DNA of 11,718 nucleotides from Temnopleurus reevesii (lineage: Eukaryota; Echinodermata; Echinoidea; Temnopleuroida; Temnopleuridae). Positions within the stretch are counted from its first letter, which is position 1, and each line of letters opens with the position of its first letter. Location of the stretch: contig BQKZ01012973.1 in assembly GCA_036244855.1 (NCBI GenBank), forward strand, positions 1-11,718, read 5' to 3'. Position numbers and translations under genes: made by a program. This document shows, in pieces, positions 1-7,782 of the stretch. The notes below the pieces were generated by a model. That model did not search any database and was not told the origin of the DNA. It saw only the letters and a list, made by a program, of their open reading frames with translations.

Positions 1-336
1 AAATAACATTTAAAACCATTATTGTGTTTATAAAATGTAATAAAAGTCGCTTTTGGACTTGTTTTGTGGATGGTTACCTGTGTGTATTTTGGACTTCTGC
101 CGCCGATGTTTGCAATTTTTACATGGCGTGCGCACGCAATCTGGTCGCTATTCTCCGGGTCTGCCTTGATGAGAGAATATTGTCTGGGGTCAGGTATATG
201 TAATGAAGTGACGTCGGAAGTTATATTCTTTATTTTTAATTATTTGTTATCATGCTGGAGAATTTTTAAAGTTTTGGAGCTATTTATGTAATTGTTTACA
301 TTGCAAAGCCCATGTCCAACATTCATGGTATGTGTG
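1..336. other. Unassigned flank before the first foldback element
   Basis: No gene, RNA or repeat family is recognised here. A 75-codon open frame (64-291) has a hydrophobic, intron-like translation with no domain and no good splice-site context. The last ten bases (327-336, GGTATGTGTG) form the left copy of the direct repeat flanking the foldback element that follows. Confidence 0.5.
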
Positions 337-464
337 TAGTCCGAAAGCTTCGGTCTCTTCACTTGGGTGGTTGTACACTTTGTTCCACCTGGCCAATGCA
401 TGGTGGCCAGGTGGAACAAAGTGTAACAACCACCCAAGTGAAGAGATCCGAAGCTTTTGGTCTA
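337..464. mobile_element. 128-bp foldback MITE, Mutator-like by its flanks
   Basis: The two halves are near-perfect reverse complements. Arms of about 57-59 bases (337-394 and 405-464) differ at only a few positions, with a ~10-base loop around AATGCATGGT. The termini read TAGTCCGAAAGCTTCGG and, reversed, TAGACCAAAAGCTTCGG. The decisive point is a perfect 10-bp direct repeat, GGTATGTGTG, at 327-336 and 465-474, immediately outside the arms, which reads as a target-site duplication. A 9-11-bp duplication with long terminal inverted repeats is typical of Mutator-like (MULE) elements. That assignment is inference, since no transposase is present. The similar arms suggest a young or well-preserved copy. 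Confidence 0.75.
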
Positions 465-564
465 GGTATGTGTGGTGCTAAATTTTTTTAGGGTCCTTTC
501 GGCTATTTTTTTTTTTAGCAGACAATAATAACAATAATGGTGGCTATTTGTATAGCGTACAGGT

Positions 565-637
565 CTAGCTACGGATAGCTCTGTGGAATAGTTTTTGACA
601 TTGTCAAAAAGTATTCCAGAGAGCTATCCGTAGCTAG
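565..637. mobile_element. Small foldback element, about 73 bp
   Basis: CTAGCTACGGATAGCTCT at 565-582 is mirrored by its reverse complement ending at 637. The match continues to the centre near 601 with only a couple of mismatches (for example TGTGG against CTCTGG), so the whole piece can fold into one hairpin. Outside the arms, TACAGGT (558-564) and TACAGAT (638-644) form a 7-bp direct repeat with one mismatch, a possible target-site duplication. It is unrelated in sequence to the foldback at 337-464. A microRNA-type hairpin is possible but less likely, given the near-complete pairing and flanking repeat. Confidence 0.6.
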
Positions 638-699
638 TACAGATCCACCTTATCGGTGCTGAAAGCTTTACACTCACTGTTACCAGGCTTTTATAGCTG

Positions 700-860
700 G
701 CAACCATTACGGCACTCTGCATTATAAGGAATTTCTTCCTACCGTTCCCATTTACCTCACCTGGGTCGAGTGCAGCACATTGTGGATAAATTTCTTGTTG
801 AAGGAAATGAACTTCATCGGTAGGATTTGAACCAGTGCCCTGACAGCCTGAGGCAAATCC
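700..860 (-). mobile_element. tRNA-derived SINE fragment
   Basis: On the minus strand, GGTTCAAATCC (plus positions 826-836) matches the tRNA internal promoter B box GGTTCRANTCC exactly. Downstream of it on that strand is a body containing TTCCTTCAACAAGAAATTTA, then a CACTCGACCCAGGTGAGG-type segment (about 740-805). From memory this arrangement is a common repeat type in marine invertebrate genomes. The A box is not recognisable, so the 5' end is lost or decayed. Boundaries are approximate. A 76-codon minus-strand open frame (752-982) merely reads through this repeat and should not be taken as a gene. Confidence 0.5.
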
Positions 861-1864
861 TCCTCGAGCTCCATAAGCCTCGTCTGCATTATAGAACTAT
901 CAGGCAAAAGAAAAAAGAGTGACCATGGGAAAACCAACGCGATGGACTGGTGTGACCTTGATGCAAAGACAGCCTGAGGCAAATAAAATCAGCCACGTCT
1001 TAACTGTGGAAAATGCGAGCGAGTTAGTAAGCTATTTCCCAAATTAGCTCACTATTTTGGAAACTGGAAAATATCTTTGGCTTGTTAAGCTCGAGATATT
1101 TCAGTAAATTAGCTTGAGTAGCTCGAGCTAGTTCTGATCGGGCTATTTACCCGGATCAGAACTATAGTGCAGACGCAGCTACAATGCGAAATAATATGTT
1201 AGATAAGATAAGACAAAAGATAAGGCCCTTTTCAAAATACCAAATTATCTTATCGTTCTTGCGTGCTGCATTTTAATGGCGCGCAGGAGTGATAAGACAA
1301 AAGTTAGGACACCGAGATAAGACACCTACCAGAATGCCAATTTGGAGAAAAGATATTTTAAGAGAAAACACCTTCCAGAATACAGCCCTAGGTGTCTGGA
1401 CGGTTTATGAAAATATTGAATGGAAGTGTGCTATTTTGAATATTTTCAGGCATTGGGCATCAGACAAAGCAAAATATCATGAAAATTCATGTGTGCACCG
1501 TGAGAGGGGGGGGCGGGGGTTGCCAAATTTTAGGTGAAGACCTCTTTTTTCCTTGTCATATCAGCTCAGCACCATACCCCAGGCCTCAAAATTCTGGTTG
1601 CGTGCATGATATTTGTAGTTTGGAAACAGTGCAATGACATCTTGTTGAAAGAAGATTGAAAAAAAAATTATGTATCCTGACATCTAATATCTGCGAGAGG
1701 TGTTTTATCTTCAATAACGTTTTTAATCTTTGACTTTACGTAAATATAAAATTCTGCAATCATGTTTATCATTGTACAGAGTACATGAATCAAATGGAAT
1801 TTTTTTTTTTTAATTTCTTTCAGGAATTTCTTTTATATTATTCAATTAATTTGATCTCTTGCAG
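861..1864. other. Gene-free upstream region with minor repeats
   Basis: No exon could be supported. It holds a 17-bp direct repeat, GACAGCCTGAGGCAAAT (842-858 and 968-984). It also holds a short inverted repeat at 1129-1164, with TAGTTCTGATC-GGG facing CCCGGATCAGAACTA over a 7-base loop. A loosely palindromic stretch rich in GATAAG motifs spans about 1195-1315, and there is a G-run, G8-C-G5, at 1506-1519. Near 1799-1864 there are two intron-3'-end-like polypyrimidine tracts, ending in CAG at 1823 and GCAG at 1864. An 82-codon frame (1289-1537) shows no domain. Confidence 0.5.
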
Positions 1865-2031
1865 TGTTGAATCTGGCAACCTTGTCATTCGTGTCGTGGA
1901 TATAAGCGATGACGATGGCACTGATGTGAACAGCGACAGGAGATGTCATCTGACAACACACACCGATAGTGAGGTTCAAGACTCTGTTGGAAACATGACC
2001 AGCACTACAGCCAAAGCATCAACTGAAAAAG
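1865..2031 (+). CDS. Probable upstream coding exon A of the zinc-finger gene
   Basis: This is a 167-nt putative internal exon. The acceptor is TGATCTCTTGCAG|TG and the donor is AAAAG|GTGATG, a good match to MAG|GTRAG. Only one frame is open. It begins with the last base of a split codon and reads VESGNLVIRVVDISDDD onward, acidic and Ser/Thr/Asp-rich with no recognised domain. VIRVVDI followed by SDDD (1884-1916) resembles a SUMO-interacting motif, a short hydrophobic strand next to an acidic stretch. A second acceptor, TTTCTTTCAG|GAA at 1823, would lengthen the exon by 41 nt and demand a different incoming phase. The exon leaves one base of a codon, which fits the acceptor at 2563 but not the one at 2502. 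Membership in the downstream gene is inferred from strand, composition and phase. The true start codon is not identified and is probably upstream. Confidence 0.5.
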
Positions 2032-2563
2032 GTGATGAAAGTGCATCATTTTTTTATAGATAACGAGAACTGTTGAAACTGCTTATCCGATAAAGGATCG
2101 AAAGTTCAAGCTCTTTTTTTACTTCAGTTTTATTTAAATAGAAATGCAGATTTAATTGAAGTGCTCTGCGAAATGTAGTGCTATTCATAGTTTATAAGTC
2201 CAGACCGTTTTTTTAATTAAAAGCTTTTCCCTCTCCCTCTCTTGCACTCCTCCCGCTTCATGCATTTAACCCATGAAGAGCGCAATCCCCTCAGTATTAA
2301 GGCCCGGGGAGGGAGGGAAAGTTAGCGGATATCACCGTCTTGACTACTGGGTGCATTTCTATTGGTTATCAGATAGATCACGTAAACAGCCCAGGCAGTA
2401 GACTAATAGTTTATAGGCATTGCATTCCATTGTTTGGCTATTTCCACTTCTATTTTTAGTAAAATATTTTTCCATTATTTTCCATTTCTTTGGTCGATAA
2501 AGGTACCCTCTCTGTGTCATCGCCACCATATGTATCAATCTGACATTTCTGATGACCTGGCAG

Positions 2564-2849
2564 TGATTTTGAACAGGAACGACTTTACAAAATCTTCAAT
2601 TGACAATATTCCTGTGAAGTCTTTGATTTTTCATCTTCCTGTAGATTCTTCGTGCAGTGATATTCGCTCATCAGAGACTTCAATGGCCAATGTTCCTATG
2701 CCATTGTCAAGTGGGGATCTTCCCGTAGAGACTTTGAGTGATGACACTCCTGAAAGTTCTTCAAGTGGAGACCATTTACCTGGAGCTTCAAGCGAGGACT
2801 CCATGCTTAGTCCCTTGCCAGCGGCAATTCAAGACCACACATACACAGG
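2564..2849 (+). CDS. Probable coding exon B of the zinc-finger gene
   Basis: The open frame runs to a clear donor, ACAGG|GTAAAG at 2850, leaving two bases (GG) of a codon. Joined to the acceptor at 5097, these make GGA-AAG-ATG, exactly the frame of the big zinc-finger exon; this phase match is the main support. The translation is Ser/Asp/Pro-rich (for example LSDDTPESSSSGDHLPGASS), acidic and probably disordered, without a known domain. The left end is uncertain. AG at 2563 (preceded by a branch-point-like CTGAC) fits the phase of exon A. AG at 2502, with a better pyrimidine tract, would add 61 nt but shift frame relative to exon A, and would suit a different upstream exon or a separate first exon. 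No stop or start is needed inside it. Confidence 0.55.
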
Positions 2850-3895
2850 GTAAAGTTTTTTTTGTTGTTTTGTTTTTGTGTTATTATTAGAATTCAAATA
2901 TCAAATCACAATATTTACAAATGATCCGAAAGATTGCATGACAAAATATGAAATAAATAAGAGAATAATAACAATAGAGATTAAAAAAAGTGGCAAACAG
3001 TGACATAGCAATGTACAGTATAAGCTTGGATATCCAGCTTGAGTACAAAAAAGTAAATGAAACTAAATAAGGTTCGAGTGCTGCAGAAAGACATTTAAAA
3101 AGTACAGAAGGTGCAATACATTGGTATATAAAAAATTATAGCCTGATTCGCCATTTCTTGAAGTGTAAAGACAATTTGTTCCTCTTCTTAGCTATATATT
3201 CAATTTATTTCTGCTTCTTAATGAAAGACCTGAATATGGTAAAGTTAGGAAGATTGTCATTAAATTTACAAATATAGATATGATACTTGAACAGAAGGTG
3301 AAATAACACCAGATATTAATGTATTATCAGAGGATGGAGAAATATGGACTGGTCAAAATTTGAATTTGAGCCAATTGAATGATCGCTTAGAATGTTATGA
3401 ATTTTCAAAGCTTTGATTTACACTCCTCATTGGCTCCTTCAGTTGGATACGTACATGCACAAATTGGCTGTCCAAATGGAGAACTCTGCATTCACGTATT
3501 AAACAGAATTCATTTTCTTCTTTTTGTAGAAAAGTAGGCAAAGGCTTACTTGAGTTTTATTGACATATGATATGAACACATCAATCGTGGAAGCATTGAA
3601 TAAAGAATGATGATTATCCTTCAATTGAAATATGACATTAATGTAATTAAATAAATTCCTCTACAAAGTCAATGAGTTCTCCATGTACGACATTACAGAT
3701 TATGCCACAGTTGCCAATTCAAGGGTGCCTATATTAGTGGCGGAAATGCAAACTTTGAAAACTCATTAACGTCTCAACGGATTATCAAATTTTTCTCAAA
3801 TTTTCTCGGTTTGTATATTTCATTTTTCTTCATTTACTGACAATGTCAGGATAGATTTCCCCTTTAATGTAAATACCAACTATTACAGTCCAACC
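2850..3895 (+). other. Intron, first part, featureless
   Basis: This AT-rich stretch follows the GTAAAG donor. I see no exon, RNA gene or clear transposon end. The only structure is a small perfect palindrome, CTGACAATGTCAG, near 3838-3850. Frames are short and closed. Confidence 0.5.
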
Positions 3896-4229
3896 TCGTT
3901 ATAAAGAGCACTGATATAATGAGATCTCGTTTTGACAAGCTAGCTTTCCTGGAGGCCATATCATGAAACTTTGTCAGCAACAAAATTAGTCCGCGGAGAC
4001 AAATCCAGTGAAATCCTTGATTCTGATTGGCTTAAAATCACTGCCGCTCACTATTGTTATAGCAACAGTCGGAAAATCTGCTCTTGTCGCACTGATTAAT
4101 TTTTATGAAATGACCCCCGGGTCCCATCTCTTTGTATGTTTTTGTATTTCAGCCCTTGTATAACAAGGTTTCGATATAAAGATATATTTTCTCTGGTCCC
4201 AATGACCTTGTTATAATAGGGTTTGACTG
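3896..4229. mobile_element. Non-autonomous TA-flanked DNA transposon (Tc1/mariner-pogo type)
   Basis: The left end CAGTCCAACCTCGTTATAA and the right end, reversed as CAGTCAAACCCTATTATAA, form imperfect terminal inverted repeats. TA lies directly outside each end (3894-3895 and 4230-4231). TA duplication and CAGT termini are usual for Tc1/mariner-pogo (Tigger-like) elements. No transposase frame exists inside, so this is a MITE or decayed deletion derivative. It is related to the elements at 9125-9300, 9571-9649, 9661-10019 and 11205-11370. A second MITE (about 3951-4118) is nested within it. Confidence 0.65.
3951..4118. mobile_element. Nested MITE of the GTGTTTCATCAAGA family, decayed copy
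   Basis: The ends are loosely inverted: CATATCATGAAACTTTGTC on the left against the reverse of GACAAG...TTATGAAATGACCCCC on the right. The interior matches the better preserved copy at 9833-9991. Shared stretches include TTGAT-CTGATTGG, a CACTG-CGCT-AC block and CAGTCGGAAAATCTGCTCTTG against CTGTCAGAAAATGACTCCTTG. It sits inside the TA-flanked element, so it is the younger insertion of the two. The superfamily is not determined. Confidence 0.6.
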
Positions 4230-4540
4230 TATTTGCTTCAAAGACAATTAAACAGACACTTTCTAGAATTAATCAGTGCTTTTGTTTTGTCTACCTTTGA
4301 AAAATGTTGTCAATCAGTGCATTAATAACTGACATTTGGTTAAGGGTGTCCTGACGATACAGGTGCAATACGTTATGGTTTGAATTTTGTTACATCTTTT
4401 TATGACTGGTACCCCACCCCAATGAAGTGAAATAGGAAGGAATGTGTTTTGGACACCCATCAAACTTAGTACTAGCCAACAAATGAAGGGCCACCTAGAA
4501 TGGAACAGGTGTGTGTTTAATGGTATGATGTGTTCCCAAA
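4230..4540 (+). other. Intron segment, nothing recognised
   Basis: No gene or repeat end was recognised between the TA-flanked element and the tandem module array. A 90-codon minus-strand frame (4314-4586) has no domain and overlaps the array. Confidence 0.45.
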
Positions 4541-4650
4541 AGTAATGAGTGCCCATGATATTTTTATTCCCCCTAGTCAGGGGCAATAGGCAAAGATATT
4601 ATGTTGGCAGGTATGAGAATGCAATCTTTAATCTTTTCTCTCGCAAATAG

Positions 4651-4713
4651 TAATGACTATCCATTTTTTTGTACCCTATTGTCAGGGAAATATGTAAAAT
4701 TCTATGTCGGCAG
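4651..4713 (+). other. Candidate 63-nt cassette exon
   Basis: This segment is bounded by an acceptor-like tract (AATCTTTTCTCTCGCAAATAG) and a good donor (CAG|GTATGT). It is a multiple of three. It begins with one base completing a codon and ends with two bases of the next, which exactly fits the split codon between exon B (ending GG) and the main exon (starting A). In that phase all 20 full codons are open (starting N-D-Y-P). Skipping to the acceptor at 5097 gives a workable 384-nt intron. No domain is encoded and use in mRNA is not shown, so this is a prediction from phase and splice consensus only. Confidence 0.35.
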
Positions 4714-4782
4714 GTATGTTGTTATTGTAATGTTCAATCTTTTCTCTTGCAAATAGTAATGTCTATCCATTTTTTTGTACCC

Positions 4783-5030
4783 CATTGGGTGACTTCAAGT
4801 ATGGTGTTCGGTGTTGGTGTTGGTGTTGAGAGAGCAAAACGGTCCGTAAACCGAGCTCCAATACCGTTGGTCAGTTTACAAAAGTGATACAGAAACGACC
4901 GGAAATACATCAGAATCTTGCGAGGTCTACCCCAAACACAGACAGACTTCAAGTTTGGTGTTGAGGCTGGTGTTGGTTTTGCTGCAACACCAACACCAGC
5001 GTTCAACACTGTACTTGAAGTCACCCAATG
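4783..5030. mobile_element. 248-bp MITE inside the third module, just before the main exon
   Basis: Perfect terminal inverted repeats, CATTGGGTGACTTCAAGTA at the left and its reverse complement at 5030. Because an uninterrupted copy of the host module lies beside it (TTTTTTGTACCCTATTGTCAGGG at 4665-4687), the insertion point can be read directly. The flanks are ...CCATT and AATGTCAGG, consistent with a 3-bp ATT duplication carrying one change, or with palindromic ends CATTG/CAATG. The interior has GTGTTG-rich subrepeats and a second, inner copy of the terminal sequence (GACTTCAAGT at 4945), so 4945-5022 alone forms another hairpin. No coding capacity. The superfamily is unresolved; a PIF/Harbinger-like origin is possible. 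Confidence 0.8.
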
Positions 5031-5097
5031 TCAGGGAAATATGTAAAATTTTATGTCGGCAGGTATGTTGTTAATGTTCAATCTTTTCTCTTTGCAG

Positions 5098-7711
5098 AAA
5101 GATGAAAGCCCAGATGATGGACACAGTAATGCTGAATGAGGTTAAACAAGTGCCAGATGTTTCTGGAGCATTTGGCAATCAGCAATCCACACCAGTGAAT
5201 GAAATCCAAAGCTTAGAACATAATTGGGATAGGGATGATGTGATTCAGGATTCCAGTGAGAGTCTGCTGTCAAATGATTCAAGAACACTGTTTTCACAAG
5301 AAGGACATTTTGAAGATGAATGGATAGGAGATAAGAGAACTTCTGGGATACTTGAAGCAGCACAGCCAGAAGATGAGATAACTTCTGGGATACTTGAAGC
5401 AGCACAGCCAGAAGATGAGATAACTTCTGGGATACTTGAAGCAGCACAGCCAGAAGATGAGAGAACTTCTGGGATACTTGAAACAGCACAGCCAGAAGAT
5501 GAGAGAACTTCTGGGATACTTGAAGCAGCACAACCAGAAGATGAAATAACTTCTGGGATACTTGAAACAGCTCAGCCAGAAGGAGACAAAGAGCCTGGTA
5601 CTTCTCTTATGCAGGATGAGGAAGTTGGAACATCATTGGTTTCAGATGATGTAATAGATTTGGGAAATGAGTCAGATTGTAGTTCCATAGCAGATTCTGT
5701 AGGGACTATTCCAAGACCGATTGCTGAGGAGCTGGAGAGTGCAGATCTTGATCTTGATGATCGGCTAGAAGAAGACGAAGGGCCACAGGATGGAGAATTT
5801 GGAACAGCAACAGTTTCAGCTGATAGAACAGATTTGAATAGAGATTCAAGCTGGGGTCCCAAACCAAACGGTGAAGGAACTGCTTCAAGCCGCTGTGCCG
5901 ACGGGCAGGAGAGGGATGGTCCTTCTTTAGAAGATGGATCACTTAATAATTACTTTCTCTATGAAGCAGACCAAGTGAGAAAGGAATATGATACCTCTGT
6001 TGTTGGCGACAATGCTTCTACTGTTGTTAATAATCATGATGTCACCAAAGAAAAAAGTTACACTAGTAATGATTGTCTGAATGCACACAAGAAAACCCAT
6101 TCAAAGCAGCACCAATGTCGTGTTTGCAAGGAAACCTTCTCTACAAGCGGGCATCTTTGGGAACATATGGAAACCCACGTAGAAAAGCCTCATCAATGTC
6201 AAACATGTGGGAGAAGCTTTTCTTTTTCTTGTCATCTAAAAGTACATGAGAGAAGCCATACAGGTGAGAAACCCTATGAGTGCACTGTTTGTCACAAAAG
6301 GTTTTCTCAACCAAATATATTTGCACGTCATACAAGAAGTCACAAGAAAAACCAGAAGAAAAAAAAGAAAAGCCAACACCAGTGTCCTATTTGCAAGAAA
6401 CGCTTTCCTACGGGACAATGTCTTTCAAAACATATTAGACAAGGGAAAAAGCCTTATCAGTGTAATATATGCAGCAAAAGCTTTCCTTGTCAGAGTTCCT
6501 GTCAAAGACATGAACAAACCCACACAGGAGAAACACCCTATCAGTCCAATATTCGTAACAAAAAATTGTCTTCGAATGAAAGTCTTGAAGCACATAAAAG
6601 TACCCATTCAGGGGAACGACCATATGACTGTACGGTGTGTAGAAAACGCTTTTTGTTAAAGGATGAGCTCATGGGTCATATGAATAGTCATACAAGACAA
6701 GACCCTTATAAATGTCATGTTTGCAAGAAATCGTTTCGTAAAACATGCCACCTTCAAAAGCACTTGAGTAAACGGCATGGAGAAAAGCCATATAAATGTT
6801 CTGTTTGTGGAAAAAGTTATTCTGTCCGGCAGCACCTTTCTAAACATGAAGCAACACATAGAATGAAGCACCAGTGCTCTGTTTGTAAGAAAAGGTTTTC
6901 TCTTAGAGAGTTCCTCCAATTACATATGAGAAGACAAACAGGAGAAAAGCCCTATCAATGTTTTGTTTGTAATAAATGCTTTATTTATCCACATAATCTA
7001 AGCACACATATGAGAATTCACACAGGACAAAAGCCATATAAGTGTTCCATATGCAAAATATATTTTTCTACAACCTCTCAGCATAAAGCACATATGAGAA
7101 TCCACAAAGGAGCAAAGGGTTTTCAATGTATTGTTTGTAAGAGAAGTTTCAATAAAAAATGTTACCTTATAAATCACATAAGGATTCACACTGGAGAGAA
7201 GCCTTATTATTGCACAATGTGTGATGAAAGATTCTCTCAAAGAAACTATCTCACAAGCCATATGAAAAACCACGCAGAAGAAAAACCTTACAAGTGCCCT
7301 GTTTGCAACAAACGGTATTATCAAAAAAAGAGTCTTCACGATCATATAAGAATTCACACAGGAGAAAAACTATATCAATGTTCTATTTGTGGCAAACGCT
7401 TCATGCTAAAGAATCGTCTTGTAAAACATGAAAGAACCCACTCAGGAGAAAAACCTCATAAGTGCCCTGTTTGCAACAAAGGGTATTCTGAAACATCTGC
7501 TCTAAATTGTCACATAAGAAGTCATACAGGAGAAAAACCGTACCAATGTTCTATTTGTGCCAAATTCTTCTCTAGGAAGGCCTGTCTCGTAGAACATGAA
7601 AGAACCCACGCAGGAGAAAATGCCTATCAGTGTACTACATGCGGAAAAAGCTTCACTAGGAAGAGAAATCTCAAAATACATGAAAAAACCCATACAGGCG
7701 AAAAGCACTAA
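5098..7711 (+). CDS. Main exon of a poly-C2H2 zinc-finger protein (19 fingers plus a half finger)
   Basis: This encodes a probable nuclear DNA-binding transcription regulator. The acceptor is TTTCTCTTTGCAG|AAAG. The first Met is at 5102, but the frame continues into exon B, so that Met is probably internal. Numbering from it (869 residues): an acidic, disordered region to about 300; six 14-residue repeats at 80-163; a SUMO-interacting-like VIDL at 184-187, followed by acidic/Ser residues; a half finger at about 320-333, with both His but no Cys; then 19 C2H2 fingers from 337 to the end. Most fingers show CxxC-x3-F-x5-L-x2-H-x3-H with TGEKP-type linkers. Finger 4 (HIRQGKKP) and finger 10 (HMRRQ) lack the last His, and finger 6 (YQSNIRNKKL) lacks both Cys; the other 16 keep all four ligands. 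A lysine-rich linker (KKNQKKKKKSQ) separates fingers 3 and 4. There is no KRAB, SCAN, BTB or ZAD domain. It ends within what was once finger 20. The family call is very secure; orthology is unknown. Confidence 0.95.
5339..5590 (+). repeat. In-frame coding minisatellite, 6 x 42 bp
   Basis: Six consecutive 42-bp units encode TSGILE(A/T)AQPE(DE/GD)(I/R/K). Units 1 and 2 are identical at protein level. Variation is concentrated at residue 7 (A,A,A,T,A,T) and residue 14 (I,I,R,R,I,K), with the last unit most diverged. The period is a multiple of three, so copy-number change keeps the frame. The repeat is acidic and lies in the presumed disordered N-terminal part. On the minus strand it gives spurious open frames (5142-5531 and 5294-5533), which are shadows. 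Confidence 0.95.
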
Positions 7712-7782
7712 TAGTGTTTGGTTTGTGGCAAATGTTTTTCTGATCATAGTCCACAGAGAGCACACGAAAGGGCCCACCCAGG

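Larger units (their letters stand above)
4541..5097 (+). repeat. Three tandem copies of a ~107-bp exon/splice-site-like module
   Basis: Copies start near 4541, 4649 and 4755. Each runs from AGTAATG through a T-rich and GTCAGGG-like stretch, then TATGT(C/T)GGCAG|GTATG, then a pyrimidine tract TCTTTTCTCT ending in an AG. The third copy is interrupted by the MITE at 4783-5030, and its final AG (5097, TTTCTCTTTGCAG) is the likely acceptor of the main exon. Every copy carries a donor-like CAG|GTATG (GT at 4611, 4714 and 5063) and an acceptor-like tract. Copies 2 and 3 are nearly identical outside the MITE, while copy 1 has diverged. Confidence 0.8.

Noticed and set aside
337..646. MicroRNA precursors
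   Set aside because: Near-complete pairing over the whole length and flanking direct repeats fit foldback transposons better. Small-RNA data would be needed to revive the idea.
752..982. Minus-strand 76-codon frame
   Set aside because: It reads through a SINE-like repeat with a B-box match. No domain and no splice or start context.
1289..1537. Possible first exon (82 codons)
   Set aside because: No recognisable domain, ends in a G-run region, and no convincing donor. The composition differs from the acidic exons downstream.
5142..5533. Minus-strand open frames with repeated hydrophobic peptides (129 and 79 codons)
   Set aside because: They are reverse-strand readings of the plus-strand 42-bp coding minisatellite. 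Their repeat structure is inherited and they lack any independent support.
5098..5700. KRAB, SCAN, BTB or ZAD effector domain in the N-terminal part
   Set aside because: None of their signature residues are visible. The region is acidic and repetitive.
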